Positions 1-14,559 are shown, counted from the first letter of the stretch. The stretch: DNA of 64,000 nt from Pseudoscleropodium purum (GCA_963969395.1 OZ017797.1:806001-870000); one strand, 5' to 3'. Made by a program: numbers and translations. The notes: generated from the sequence alone by a model not told the origin.

Positions 1-1450
1 CATTTGAAAGACTGTAAGGTTCAATCAATTGAGTCAAATAGATTCTAAAAATTGAAAGACTTTTTTGAGATATAGTAGGATGCAAAATTGCAAATTTAAT
101 TTAGTGAATTCCAACCTATGTGGAAATCTAAAGTAATGGAAAAATAGAAAAGAAAAAAACATTGGTTAGCATAATAGTGTGGGTAGCAGTTGAGAGATTA
201 GAAAAAGATCCAAACTATTGAAAAATTAGTATTTAGTGTCACATTATTTGAAGATTCTATATGTAGATAGTTAGAATACGAAGTAGTTACATCAAGAAAA
301 GTTGAAGAATTCTTAGATAGGAATAGAAAAACATTAATCTTTGGATGTTCAAAAGCCATGTAGAATTAGAAGTCTTTTAAATAGGAATTGGTAGGAAAAC
401 CACTAGAAGTCCAATAGTCATTATGTAGTTCATTACATAGAAGTTTAACTATTACTTAGTGAGAACCTAGTTGCGAAAGACATTCAAATTAGTTCACCTA
501 TAGTATTTCTTCCATTTCAAATTTATGATGGAAAAATTAACTTGGAGTCCATTAGACTCTATTGAAAGTCACATTACAAAATAAAAGATAATTAAAGAAC
601 AAAAAAGAAGAAGATTATGGAGTAGGTGTGAGCTAGCAAGAAAATCTTGTAATTGGAGAGAAGAAGAGGTAGTTTGAGATCCCAATTCGTCACTTTAGAC
701 TTGTAGTTTTTGTTTGAATTGTTGTTATAGTTGAAGTTAAGGTTTATATGAAAAATCCTAAAAAAAACATTAAAATCAAATTAGGTTTATTACATACCAA
801 AATAATATTTTAATCCAAAATAGAAAAAAATATTAAAGTAATGAGAATCTTGTATGTATATATAAATTAAAAATCCAAAAGTAGTGCAAGTATCATATAC
901 TTTGTATTTTCTTTTTGAATGCCTAACCTTGCTAAGTATATGACAAATTTTGGCTAAAATAGTCCTAAAGAATCCTAATGAGATTCTTAAGTAATTTCCA
1001 TAGATAAGATTTAGCTTCTTAGTTGTTCCAAGAAATAATAGAAACTCTAATAGTTAACCTATAGATTTCAAAAACTTACGACATACCAGAAGGGGGCATC
1101 CATGATAGAATTTAGGTTTTTCAAAGTCAAAATCACTTAATGAATTCAATGAGGAAATTAATTTATCAAAATTCCTCTCTTTGTAAAATATGACTTGATT
1201 ACTTATAATTAAAAAAAGCAATAGAAATTTAATCTCCTTCTTTGAATGTGCAAAATAGAAATGTTAGTTTGGATGTTTTTTATGAAATTTCATGAAAGGT
1301 TTTATAAAAACTTTTGAAATCTTTTAACTTATAGAAGATCCTCTTCTAGATGGTCAACAACTCAAACCAATAATGAATTTTTTTTAGAAATTATCTAAGG
1401 TGCAGTAAAATCTTACTAATAATTATAATAACTTATTTTATATTAATAAC
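1..1450. other. AT-rich intergenic DNA, no gene seen
   Basis: No open reading frame of note, no recognisable domain and no strong inverted repeat were found. Base composition is strongly A/T with long A and T runs, like most of the window. Confidence 0.5.
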
Positions 1451-1451
1451 C

Positions 1452-2780
1452 CATCTTGTTATGACTCTCATTTTGTGATGTGCTTGTGCAACCTTGATGA
1501 GTAAAAGGGATGTTGGAGGTGACTCTGTAAGTCTTATAAGAGATGAAGGGTGAGGAATTGGGAGTCTAGAGCAATTAGGATGTTGTAGCACTTTGTTTGG
1601 ACCAAATTGGGTGGTGTGCTATACATTCTTTAATATTTTGTGAGAAAACACATTTATAAATTTTTTTTTTAAATGCAAAGATACAAGTTGGGAATCAAAA
1701 GTTATGACTCCATAAAGTTGGCAATGTCTTGTTGCATTATGGCCGAATTCCAAAGTATGGGACATGGGAGTAGGGATTTGGAAATTCTCCTTTGAGCCAA
1801 ATAGAACATGTTGCATATTATTGAAAAACTTAAGAGATCAACTTTTTAGAATGCTAAAGATTTTAAGGAGATCAATTGGAAGTTGAAAGTTATGAGCATT
1901 TAAAAAGGGCAGAATCCCAAAGAAGTACCCTCCCGAGGGATTTGAATTTTTGGAGGGTCATAACTTCCTTATAACTTGTCAGAATTGAGAAAGTAAGTAA
2001 TCCCAAATGATTTTTAAAAAGCACAAATTCCAAAAATGGACTTGCACTTTGGATTTGGAACCCTAAGCTAAAAGTTATCTTAATAAAAAGATTAAAAGTC
2101 TTTTGGAGCTTAGTTTGGGGGAACCATTTGAAATCGGGTGGTCTTCTCAATTGGGAAATGTTGTAAGTGCTCCTAAAGGCCTATAGGATGGAAGAGTGCC
2201 AAATTCTACAAAGAGTACTATGAGAATGAGTAGTCTCTTCCTCTCTCCCGAATGGTGCCATGGTGAGCTACAATAGCCACGAATAGTAAGGTCAATTAGT
2301 ATTAGAGCTTCATTATCACTTGTGTATTACGATGGAATGCTTGTGTATTAATTGATACCGATTGGATGTATTTCAATATGCACTAAGTCATGGTGTAAGT
2401 TTTGCTTGATAAATTCTAATTGATGAGTTTTAGTGAGTGAATCCCAATGTGAGTCTTGAAGTACAATAGATTGGAAGTTGAGTTCCATTCAAGAATAGTT
2501 ATCACTAGTGAAGAGTAGTGCCTTTACCAAGTGCTTGAATATCAATGGAAGTTCTGTCCCATGTCATTAAATGATATGCTAAATATTTTATAAGAGTTAA
2601 GCATTAAAAGTGAGAGTTAAAAATCACGATGGAATGAAAAATTCTATAAATTAAGTTGGAATCTAATGTTGTGTATGAGTGGTATGTGTAGTTTTAAAAC
2701 ATCACAACTCTTAATGTTATTAGGAGTTAAATGCTACAAAAAGTACTTGAAGGTGAGTTTAAGTGGTAAGTATAAAAAAA
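1452..2780 (+). repeat. Dispersed repeat R1, copy 1 (possible LTR remnant)
   Basis: This stretch aligns by eye, in the same orientation and order, with 11586-12880. Shared landmarks are the 'gtgactctgtaag / gtgactctctaag' block, the 'gggtggtcttc' block followed by 'aaattctacaaag / aaatcctacaaaa', and the 'cccatgtcattaaatgatatg / cccatgtcactaagtgacatg' block. Two direct repeats about 10 kb apart could be the LTRs of a very old retrotransposon, but no gag or pol sequence was recognised between them, so this is only a possibility. The copies are heavily diverged. Confidence 0.5.
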
Positions 2781-3004
2781 GGGCCCAAGATGCTTTGACA
2801 AGTTTCAAGGAATTTTAACATCAACAAATATCCAAATAAATTAGATTCTCCAATTTTGATAGAATGGAATTTTTTTTGTAGAGTTGACAAGTATATAAAT
2901 CAAAATGAGACCAAAGTGGTTTTTTTTTTATTCCCACATACCTTCTAAATAGTATAGATTAGTCAAATTCTTTAATAAAAATAAATTCTAATGTTTGACT
3001 TTTT

Positions 3005-3450
3005 ATACCATTGGGTGATTGCAAGAAAGTCTTGTCCTTTTTTATATTATATTCACAGTGACAAAATTGTTTACTATTATAACTTTTGAAGGTTGAATTC
3101 AATGAACTTGAAATTTTTATTAGAGATGGCTAACTTGATTGTAACTATATTCCTTATTTTTTAGAAATGAAAAAATATTTTATATTTAAAAACTAATTTT
3201 GTCAATTTGTCACATTTTGAAGTTTAGGGATTTTTAGTACTATGGAGTATCCAAAATTAATGATTTAGAGTTGAAATTTTGTAGTCTTTTTCTATAGTAG
3301 AAAGATGTATGCTTACCAAAAGAAATCTATAAAATTATTTTATAGCCTCTATATTCATACAAATAGGATTCCTTTAGACGTACATTTTTGAACATTGAAA
3401 ATGATTTTGACTTCATTTTTTTGATGAAATCTAACCATCATCTAGTCCTA
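3005..3450 (+). repeat. Dispersed repeat R2, copy 1
   Basis: A block that recurs at about 33711-34160 (same orientation), and on the opposite strand at about 48480-48760 and 61130-61300. Shared landmarks are 'gggtgattgcaagaaag', 'gtttagggatttttagtact' and 'gaacattgaaaatg'. No coding capacity is seen. It may be a non-autonomous element or the remnant of a larger one. Confidence 0.6.
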
Positions 3451-3959
3451 ACAAATTGCAAAATTTTAGTTTGTTCATAATTTTCTATTTATTATTAGTT
3501 TATACCTCATTATATCTATTTTCTGTGATAATTTGTCTTTTTTTTCAAATAATACTATTTCAATACTTGCAAGTATTCAAAGTATTCCAAATGGTACTTT
3601 TAGTTGTTGATTTTTTTTATTAATGATTGAGATCATTTCATTCTTTAGTAATCCTCATACTTGTAGTACCAAATGTAAAAGCTATAGTGTTAGCAAAATG
3701 TGGAGAGAAATGCTATAAAAACATAAGTTTTTTCTTGCAGTCACCCCATTTTTTATTAAAAATTTTGTGGGCTTCACTTCAGCCAAACCTTCATTACTTT
3801 AAGCAACAGTAAGACTAATTTTCTTGGAAGTAGCATTAATTATTATAAACAATTTTTGTTTTGGTTCAAAGTGCAACTTCAAGTTAGTAGTGAATGCTTT
3901 TAGTAACTGCAATGACAATTTTGAATGATATGAGCGATTGACGTGGGATTATAGGGTGC

Positions 3960-4275
3960 ATTTCAACATTTCATTCTTCAAAAATGCAATAACACAACAT
4001 ACATTAATTCACAATTCAAAGATTTAGCATTATAAAATTGTAGTAATTTACAATTTAGAAATGAAACAACTCTACTTTTTAGTGATTTACAATTAAAAAA
4101 ATATAGCATTACTAAATGTAGTAATTCGCAATTCAAAAATGAAATGACTTCACTTTGTAGTAATTCACAATTTAGAAATGCAACATTACAAGATGTAGTA
4201 ATTCACAATTTAGAAATGCAACATTACAAGATGTAGTAATTCACAATTTAGAAATGAAATAATTTCGCTTTTTCG
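3960..4275 (+). repeat. Tandem repeat, 38-bp unit
   Basis: Two units at 4157-4194 and 4195-4232 are identical over 38 bp. Each begins 'gtagtaattcacaattt' and ends 'acattacaagat'. A third unit begins at 4233, and upstream degenerate units run back to about 3960, alternating with 'gaaatgaa..actt..cttt' variants. It is a short local minisatellite and does not code for protein. Confidence 0.8.
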
Positions 4276-7200
4276 GAATTGAAATTCATCTTTATTGAAC
4301 TTTATAGAATGCAACTCCACTATTCAGCTTTTAAAACTTTTGGCTAAAGATCCAATAGACAATTCAATAATGCAATAATTGGTTCTATTCAGTAATTTCA
4401 AGTAGTAAACTCAAAATTTTAGCATTGACATTTAAAAAAATGATGAATTGGGCATTTTTGCATACGTAGTGTAAAACTACATTGTGCAGCTTGTAAAAGC
4501 TTACAAACCTGAATTGACAACTAAAGCAACAAAGCTCAATTTTTTTGTTGAAGCAAAAGATTGTTTACTATACAAAAAGATAATGCATCACATTGTAATG
4601 AATTTCTATGCATACAAATTTGAATTGAAAGCAAAACCCTTCATTGACCTTCGTAGATGACGCTCTCTCAAAATTGTGCATTCCGAAGACTAATTATTGT
4701 AGTAAATATGGAGAGAATGAGAAAGTGAGAAGAACATAAAAAACAGGAGGAGTAAAAGAATGAAGAGTACAACATGTATACACAATGGGGCCACAATGAT
4801 ATTTGTAAGTGTAGCCGTTGCATAACTTTGTAGAATTAAATGGCATTGAACGACTTTAACAGTTCCGAAATTTATCAGGTTAAGAGTCCATGTGGGATTT
4901 CTTGTTAGTTCACTGAAATTAAAAATACTAGTTTTTAGAAATTGATGAAGGAATATTGACAAATTTTGATATAATGCTTGGAATTTGAAGATTACCATTA
5001 TTAATTTACAATCATAGATTGTTGTTTAAGTAGTGCATATTATATTAAAGTAAAGTACTTTTACAAGCTGTAGCAAATTTTGATAACCGCATTCAGAAAT
5101 GACAATTTAGAATATAGGTTTGTAGAACATTCCCATCGCGAGTCTTCTATATTGGCTTATTTTCGTTGCAATGAATGGTTTATGGCACTAACTTCATTTT
5201 TTCTCTCATGTTTTGAAAAATATTTACTCTTGCCATGGCTGCCGTACAATTCAACAAGTGGTTCAAAGATATGAAGAACATTTTTAACAATTTGGAGTTT
5301 GAATATGTCATTTGTTCACTTCATACCATCTTTTTTTTGTAGCAATGATTTTTCATTGAGTTGTACAATGCAAGGTTTACATAGCTCTTATTCTTGCAAT
5401 GGAATATGATTAACTTTTTATATAGAACAAATGACTTTTAGCAAGGTTACAAACTCTATTGCTTTGCCCATTATTCTCATTGCTAATCATTAAAAGACCA
5501 TTTTTAAATAAGCAAAATAAGTAAGTGATATGTTTTTCATACATTGTCAAGTTTAATTTAAAGTGTTGTAATTTGTGCAACCAATGACCAAATGCCCTTT
5601 TCTTCTTCTTACAGTTTTCATTTGTAATAAGCAATTTTAATAAAATTGACTACAATAGTCTATTTGGTGAGGCTTCAATTTCACAAAGATCAAAGAAGTT
5701 TTGAGTGCCAACTACTAATTGTTTTAGTAGAAAAAGGTTTAGATTGAGATGTATTGCTGAAGTATGTTGTCTATACTTGCAATTTCAGTCTGATTGAGTT
5801 GATTTAAGAGTCTTTTCAAATATAAATTGAATGCTAATGGTGCAATTTGTTGGTGATTTGAAATTTATTTTTAAAGGTTAAAAACTTCGACTATTGTAAA
5901 AGTAAAAAATTCTAAAAATTAGATGTAGTAATAAGATTACCATTAGATAAAAAAGACAAAGAAGTGTCCTTGAAAAAATATTAAAAGAATTATTTCTCCT
6001 TTTCAAACCACCTTTAATTTATATTTTGTTTCCGTTGACTCTATTTTAATAGATTTTTGGGACCTTGAGTTAGAACTTGTTGAATGGTAATCCAGAAGCA
6101 ATTTTTGCTCTAGTATTGTTGCTTTTGAAGTTTTTTTTGAAAGAAATTAGAGTCCCTTTAAAATTTGTCTTTTGTTTTTTTGTACTAATCTTAAAAACCA
6201 TCTCATTATAGTTGGTGAAATTGTTTGTGAAATACTTAAATCTTTTATCTTGTTCCAAACTCCATTTTTGAATGAGAATTTCAAATATTGTGAAATCTTT
6301 AAGAGATTGTAGGTTGTTTATCTAACACTTGTCTTTATTCTTTTGTGATTTGAGTGTTTGTTTTAATTTACACTAATTTGACCCTTTTAATTTTATTCAG
6401 TATTTGTCTTATTTTTCAAAGAGTACAATGAAGCTTTGAACTTTAGGCAAATTTTATTTGAGACTTATGAGAAATTCAAGCAAATTTAAGTCTAATTTGA
6501 AACTTGAAAAAGATTCCAAGCTAATTGCAAATTATCTCAAAATTTCCAATTTGTGAACTTGGTAGATTCCAAGTGAATTTAAATTCCAAAATTTGAGAGG
6601 TAGAAAGAATATAAGTGACCTAGATTGTTTGAATTTACAAATTTTGAAAATTTGTAAAGATCTATTAGGTCAAGAGTCAAATTCAAGGATTGTGAGATCA
6701 ACTAGATAGTTAAAGACTCAAGGTTGAGAGTTATGAGGATCTAATCATCTAAAGTTACAAATTTGAGAAATTATTAAGGTTCATTTAGTCAAAAAATTTC
6801 AATTTCAAAAATCCAAGAGAATTTCAATCATTTGGAAGCTTAAAACTAAAAATGGTGAAGATCTCATTTGTTTCAATTTTAAGATTGAGGGTTGATAAGG
6901 ATTTGGTTAGAAAGAATGTCAATTTTGATGTTTGTGATAATCAAACATTATTTAATTTCGAAATTAAGAACCTTTTGAAAATTTAATTAATTTAAATTTC
7001 ATTTAAATTTTTTTTAGAAAGCAAATTAGAATTTTCAATTTATAAAAAATATCCCCTCAAATTAGGTAGAATATTCATAAAAAACTTGTGAGAAATCCTA
7101 TTCTATTAGAAATTAGTTTAGAAGGAAGTCAAGTCACATCATTTTGCAACTAAGTATTCTAAATTACTTGTGAATAAAAGTATACATTCTATTAATAAAA

Positions 7201-8680
7201 ATTAAAAAACATCCATAATTAGTAAAAAATCAATTTCATTGATATTGAAAGCTCAAAATTTATTCCAATAGAAATTGAAAAGTCAATTTACTAAAAATAA
7301 TTTATTAGGCATTACTTTATTAGAAATTAAATTACTTTTGGAAAAATAATTAGTTTGAAATGAAATTGGTCTTTCAAGTATTTTGCTTGAAAATAAAGAA
7401 GTTCCAAGTAGTTAAATTTCCAAGTAAAAGAAAACTTTGTGAAAAATAAGAAAAATAATAGTCCCTCTTGTGAATATATTAAAGTAAAAGGATGCCTAGC
7501 ATTGTCTAGCTGTGCTTTACAAGCAACAAAAAAACCTTATCCTTTTTTCTAATTTTTAAAACATCTAAATGAAAATTTAACTAAAAAATTCTTGAGTTAT
7601 TAGTAATTTAGTTTGGTTTGGGCAAAAGTGGCCGAAATTAATAAAGATAAAGATAAACTAAAGATAAACTAAATAAAAAAAAGATTCTTAAAACAAATTT
7701 ATAAAGCATCTAATTTCCTTTATAAAAAAATAAATTACATCTAAAATGGACATTCTTACAAAAAATTATCAATAGATGAAATTTTGATTAACCTTTGAAG
7801 TTCTATAACAAACTATATTTTCACTGAAAACTTTTGAAAACAGCCATGAGTATTTTTCACTAAAATGGAAAATTAGTGTATAATCAATTAAAAATTCTTT
7901 ACGGTTTAAAAGTTACAACCCAAAAAAATTGGTTGTTTTTTAGCTATGGCTTAAAATTTGGGATTATCTAAATTCTTTGTGTGGCATCCAATTAGAGATT
8001 TTTTCGGCCCTACTATAAATGTTCTTATAAAATAATTTTGGTGATATGCAATATATTTTAAGATTTTTTGTGGTTCAAAAGTTACAACTGAAATTTCCAA
8101 TAAATAACCTTTTTTAAATGCATAAAATATTATATGATTGATTTTGATTAGATTATATTTTTATAGTTAATTAACTACTGTAAATAGGATTCTTGCATGT
8201 TTTATATTTTAATTTAAAATAATTTTTTTAAATTCAAAGTATTCTTATAGACAAAAAAAATAAAATTAGAAATCGTTATCAATTCATTTCTAAAAAAGAA
8301 ACTTTTGAAAAGATTACATTCTTATAAAAATGAATCAAATTGACTTTGATAATTATAATGAATAAAAATCATAATATAATTAGAAATTAATATTTGATAT
8401 TAATTATATATATTAAAATTTAATTTAGAAGATTGAAGCTTATGATATTACAAGGTTTAAATATACTATTATAAAGTAAATTTGATCATGAATTTATTGA
8501 AGTGAAAATATTTACAACCTAATTTACAATTTGATAGAGTAAATTTATGTAAAAATTCCAATCGCTCCTATAAATCCCAATAGTTGTTGTATTTTATTAT
8601 TTTAGAAATATTAAAATTAGCTAGATGATATAGAAGCTAGTCTTATTATCATCAAGAAGTCTTTTGATGAAGCACTAAAA
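4276..8680. other. AT-rich intergenic DNA, no gene seen
   Basis: Only short chance reading frames occur. No domain, RNA gene or clear inverted repeat was recognised. Numerous 'aaattt' and 'gaaatt' words make alignments ambiguous. Confidence 0.5.
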
Positions 8681-9460
8681 TAAAAGATGGATTTGTTTAC
8701 TAATCATGATCAAGTGTTTTGGAGCTTGGAGGGGACTAATGTGACTTTGGCAAAGGAACGAGTTCTAACAAAAAAATTTAAAGTTGACTTCAAATATCAA
8801 TAGTGGAAGACCTCGGACCTTGAAAGGAAGATGGAGGATGTTATGTTGGATTTGGAAAAATGACTATTGGAGGATAGAAAGAAAAGATAGATTTGCTTAT
8901 CAATTACAACCAGATGTAGTGAAGTTTGGAGGAGAGTGAGTCAACTTTTGCAAGAAAGTGAGCAATGGCTGGAAAGTTTGAAAGTGACTGAATGTCAACA
9001 ATGATGTATTTTGGATCTTTAACAAAAGTTGCAAAATGTTGCTTTAAACTTGAAAAAGAGACTACCAAAGCATTGAAGGAGAAGAATGATAAATTTTTTG
9101 ATTACAACTAAATGAAAAAAAGCTTAAAGGTAACAAAAACAACTTTAATAAGAAAGTGAAATGAAGCGGGGAAGTTCAGAAATGACTTTTGAACTTGACC
9201 AACAGAAGACCCTTGATCTTGAACAAAAATGAAAGACCATTATCTTGAACTTGAAAGAGAAATTCGATAAAGCAGGATAAATGACTATATGGTTGGAAAA
9301 AGCTAAAGTCGTAAAGGTTAGTTCCTCTATTGTCACAAAATCTTTGAATGGAACTCGAAAAGAAAAGGTAAACCTGCTTGTGAATTACAACCATATGAAA
9401 TGAAGCTTGAAAGTGAATGTAGTAACTTTGATAAAGAAGCTTGCCAAAGTGGGAGCTAAA
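8680..9460 (+). pseudogene. Decayed coiled-coil-like reading frame
   Basis: Plus-strand translation gives charged, heptad-like stretches such as 'SLEGTNVTLAKERVLTKKFK' and 'DLERKMEDVMLDLEK', interrupted by in-frame stops (for example TAG at about 8803 and TGA at about 8861) and frame changes. Related blocks recur within the region ('cttatcaattacaacca', later 'cttgtgaattacaacca'), suggesting an internally repeated ancestor. The block stands out because it is rich in G and A compared with its T-rich surroundings. The protein family was not recognised; it could be a fragment of a coiled-coil host gene or a transposon protein. Confidence 0.35.
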
Positions 9461-10320
9461 AAAACTGTTTTATTTTAATCTTTTTATATATAAAATTACA
9501 CTTAAAATTACAATAAATCTTAAAAATATAAATTATGAGTCATTCAAATGATTGCTTGAATGTATCGTTGTTGTATCACTATATTTAAATGTATTGTTAA
9601 TAAAAAATTTCTATCTATTTTTTTGTTAAGTTGTCAGTGCTTGCAATTTTGAATAAGACAATTAATTGTGATTCATCTGTTGCAAGCTGAAATTAGATTG
9701 TTGGTGCTATGACTCTTGATTATAGCATTACAACAAATTTGTAACAAGATTCTCGGGGCTTGTGTTTTTATTTGGTTCTTGATTCAAAAAAGATAAGAGA
9801 GTATTCAAGTTGAATTAAAGGGTAGATTTTTTACAAGTGCACATAATAGTTCTAGAAGGATTTCAGAAAATAATAAGTTTAATAATATCAATGAATCAAT
9901 TGAGAGCTGTTGAAGGTATATTTTTGAAAATCTCGAAAAATGATGGAATAATCAAGCTACACATTGACATCTTCGAGTTCTTAATTTCAAACATAAAATT
10001 GGTAGAAAGATATTATTGATTGACAATAAATAAATCCTAATATAGATACAAAATAGGTTTGAAAGCTAAATCATTAAGCTTTGAGGAAGTGAATTACACC
10101 CAAATTTTATCTATGTGTTACAAAATTTTTATATAGTATAATTTTGGTGACAAAATTAGCTTATTGTATCTTGATAAATACATGATTATTTGTATAGCTT
10201 TGGTTTTAGATGTTATCAATCCAAAATATCCTTTACTAATTTAGAATTTTATATTGAATTAATATACAAGTTTATAATGAAGTTCTTTTTATATGTATTT
10301 TACAAATATAAGAGAAAAAG

Positions 10321-10440
10321 TTAGAAGTGGTTCAAAGGTAAAACCTACAAGCGACAAATCTCGTATTTATATATATACAAGAAAAAGATATACGAATTAG
10401 AAGTGGTTCAAAGGTATAACTTACAAGCGATAAATCTCTT
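10321..10440 (+). repeat. Local tandem duplication, 76-bp spacing
   Basis: 'ttagaagtggttcaaaggta' begins at 10321 and again at 10397, each followed by 'ac.tacaagcga.aaatctc'. The two units differ at only a few positions. The rest of 9460-11580 holds no recognisable gene. Confidence 0.7.
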
Positions 10441-11585
10441 CATTGAATCACAATTGATTTTGTTAATTTTTAAAGAAGAACTTAATTTTAAAGGTGATCT
10501 TACCAAAATAAAAAGTGTTAAAGAAATCATATTGGAATTTTTTATATTAAGAGACTATTTTTACATAAACTTTTAAAAATTAGATTGTAGTAAAAGTATA
10601 TATACAAAATAACACAAGAGTGTTCGAGTAAAACTAAAAGATAAATAGTGTAGATGTATTAGGGAATCTAAGTATCAATTTTATGAATGTTTTTAAAAAT
10701 GAATAATAATCTATTTATTTAAATGTACTAGAAAATTGTTGCATTCCTATACTTAATATGTATTAAACTATATATATTAAATATTATATATGTAATATAA
10801 TGTATTATCTTTTGTTATATTAGCTTGATAATATCAAAAATTTTAATAGTAGAACCTCTTATGTATGGACAAATGGCACCAAAACGGTACCAATTAATAT
10901 TTGTTAATGATTATTTCACATATAATTTACAAAATGATCTTTGAATCACCAAAAGTACAAAATAAAATATTTTCCAAATACTAATGTTTTACTAGATAAG
11001 AATTAATCAAGGATGTAGTTCAATTTATGCAATATATTTCATGAAGTTGACTATACCCACCTACACCTAGTTCTATAGGTGGAATTCAGCACGGATAATG
11101 TAACCAATTGCATTTAATTCTAAACTAAGTTCACAACTCCATCCAAATGCAACCAAATACACCTACTACACTAAACATTGTATTCAGGACAAGAGCTAGC
11201 ACTAATTTTGTTACCTCACCTTGTGCTACAAAAGACGTTTTGAAAAAAATTAAAGAAAAGGTCTAGCCTTTCTCTTCATGTGAATGTTGAAAGTGGGAAT
11301 CTACCATTGCATCTTCTACTAAATACTTGTCATAATAGAAACAAACATTTAAATTTGAATAAATTTTGTAACAATCTTAGATGGTATCAGTAACTCTATC
11401 TAAGTTCTAAATATATATGTAATTTTCTCTAATAGCCACAATATAGAATTTGTACTTGTCATCGATTTACAAATGAGACAAATAAGATGTAAATTATAAT
11501 ACTACATTGATTATACAAATTTGTAATGTTCAACTCAATAAAATAATAAGACTTAACTATAAAAATTGTTCATCATATAGTATAT

Positions 11586-12880
11586 GTATCACGCCCTTAT
11601 CTCTTTGAGGTGCCCAAAGTGCCTTAGTGAGCAAGGGGGACCTTGGTAGTGACTCTCTAAGCTTTATAATAGATTAAGAAGGGAGTTTTGAGACACTCTT
11701 AAGTAAACAAGATGCAATAACGTTCTGGATTTGAAGTTTATAGTAGAGTGTCATACATTTTTGGAAAGCTTTTAAGAAAACACACATAATTGTTTAAAGA
11801 ACGTATGATTTGAATTAGTTGGTTAGAAGTTAAGGGCGTTCAAAGATAAGGGTGTCTCGGTAGCACTAGGATACTTTAGACCTAAAAGTAATGGGTTTCC
11901 AAGGAATCCTTTAAGAAATTATGGCATGTAAAAAATCATTGAAAAGCTAAAAATACAAAGATGTTAGAATAACAAGCATTACAAGGTTTTAAGTTATGAA
12001 TCAAAAGTTATAGCCAAGAGAAAAATTGTGGTGAAGGTGTAACGCCTCCTTCGATAAATCCGAATCTTTGAAGGGACATAATTTTGTGAGAATTTGTCAA
12101 AATGGGATAAATAAATAGTCCTTCAACATCTACTTGTCGCATAAATATTTAAAATGGACTTGCATGTTGAATTTGGATCTCTAAGTGCAAAATTAAGTTG
12201 TTTAGAAGTTCAAAAGTCCAAATGGTGAGAAAACTAAATGAGTTCGGGTTGAATTTGGGTGGTCTTCCAAACCTAAGGTAGATTGAGTATCCCCTTTGAC
12301 ATAGAAAGGGAGATTATCAAATCCTACAAAAAATACTATAGGAGGGATTGGTCTCTCTCCTTCCTCCTTCTCGGAGCCTTGGTGAATCCTGGTGAACTCC
12401 GGTGAACTCCGGTGACTCAAGGTTGGTAGTGAAACTTTACCATTGGCTCCAAAGCACCATGGAGCACTTATGTGAAGTGTCTCACGGCACCTGTTGGGAT
12501 GAAATCCCACCCCAAACTAACATACATTTTATATATTATGAGTTGAAAGTCCCGCTTAACAATACCAAAATAATAATAAATATACTATAGATTAGTTTGG
12601 AATAGAATACCTTACAAGGGCAGTGAAGACTATGATAACTTGTGCCATCATGAACCTTGACACTTCAAAATGAAACTCCACCCCATGTCACTAAGTGACA
12701 TGTTTAATGTCATATAGGAACTGTGTGTTAGCATCTCAGTAACTAAGACTTAGTAAAGTGAATTGGAAATGGAAACTAACATTGTGAATGAGTGGCATAT
12801 GCAATGTTAGCTAGCTATGGTTCAAGCAAAGTTGAAAACAAGGCATGGTAAACCCATTAAGCAGTGAAGTGTGTTTTTGA
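11586..12880 (+). repeat. Dispersed repeat R1, copy 2 (possible LTR remnant)
   Basis: This is the second copy of the repeat at 1452-2780. Its left end reads 'TGTATCACGCCC', which resembles the first bases of many plant gypsy-type LTRs (established pattern, recalled from family knowledge). Inside, at about 12380-12420, 'ggtgaactcc' is repeated in tandem. No polyprotein is encoded. Confidence 0.5.
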
Positions 12881-12999
12881 CCACTATAATATGTTTGGTT
12901 AGAAAAATTGATGTATCACTCGAAGTGAGTCTCAGAACTATTTGGGTTTCTTTAGAGTTTCTTTGGAACTTTCTTTAAAATTAAGATCGTTGTTCTTAA

Positions 13000-14540
13000 A
13001 CGTAGACTTGAGGTTTTTATTTTTATCAACAAATGACATATACATAAGCACCAACTCCTGATTCAAGGTTGCAAATGCTAGACTCCCGTCATAGCTCACA
13101 TTTAAATTTTTAATGGAGTCTTGTAATCAATGAAGTTTGACCTTTGCAGTAGTAAACATTCTAGATGTGTAAAGGTTGACAATATTATCTTCAAAGCCCA
13201 ATGCCACATCTCCATATCCATCCATAGCCATACAACAAACCTATGTTTTGATGCATATTGGTTATCACCAATATATCTAAAAGCATTCATATCAACAACA
13301 CCTCTAAATGCTCGAATGCCCCATTAAGAAAGTTGATTGTTATTAAATGTGAAGAAGGATGAGTAAAAAAATAAAAGCCATTGGCTTCTTGTCATTACAG
13401 ATGCTTCTTGCCTTGAATGCAATCCCATCTTTCTTGAAGCTTTAAGTGTTTACAATTTTCTTTCTCATTACATCTAGCTAATTTATGCAAGGTGTTTGCA
13501 CCTACATCTGCACATTTTTAAGTTTATAAGAAAATAAAAATGACTTATTGCTTGAATGTATCGTTGCGTAAGAATCCATTCAAATGTATTGTCCGCTTGA
13601 AATCATCCATTTGAAATGTCTCGTCACATTGGATTTTTTTGGCAACCTTAACAATTTGGACATCTGTAAGGTATCTTTTGCAAAAATGTTTATAATCTTT
13701 TGAAATTTGTTATGTGTGTTACTAATAAAATATGACATACAATGGTCTAAAAAAATTGAAATCTCAAATTACATTCTAAAAGGAGTCAAACTTTGTTAGC
13801 TATACAAGAAAGACTTCAAGAAAAAAACATTTTCTTCTAATTTCAAGCCTTATTATCTTGCAATTTATGATGTCAAAGTTTCTGAATTTTTTTCTACATA
13901 TTCCAAATATTTTATTTTTATTTTTTGACCACTTAGATTTCAAATAAAAAATTTCTTCATTGCACAAAAAATCATAAAAAAATGACTAGTATACTACTAA
14001 TGTACTTTACCTCCTTTCATTGCAAATTGATTTGAAGTAAGCTAAACTACATATTTACTTTTGAATTTTTTTTTCATAAGTGAGACTAACAACATATGCT
14101 TATAAATAGTCAAAATTATCATTTTAAGTAAAGCAAAAATTTTACTCCAAGAAAGCTTAAAGCCTACTTATTATGTGTTTGCAAGATTGAATTTTTTTCC
14201 CCTTACTTTAAAGTTATAATCTTTCAATTCACATCATCAAATGGCTTGAAATTTTTTTCTATATATTGCCTTATTTTTTAATACATTTTTATATAGTTGG
14301 AGTTCAACTTTTTTATTTTATTTTAGACAATACATAAATAATTAGCAATTTTGGACTTTTCATCTTTTAAGACAACTTCTTTCTTATATAGGTTACTAAA
14401 AAATTTACCATTGAACATTTCAAAAATCCCACTTGAATCTATCCCATGAACATCCCATTCAATAGGAGTGTGTAATACATATAGTTTCAAGGATTCAAGT
14501 TAAATGGAATATAAAATCTATCCTTGTATGTAAAATTTTC
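13000..14540. other. AT-rich intergenic DNA, no gene seen
   Basis: Short open frames exist on both strands around 13100-13330, but they overlap each other, show no recognisable domain and have no splice context. No other structure was identified. Confidence 0.45.
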
Positions 14541-14559
14541 AATTCATTGAACATGCTAA

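Noticed and set aside
4000..4275. CRISPR-like array
   Set aside because: The repeats are directly adjacent without spacers and degenerate; it is a simple minisatellite in a plant genome.
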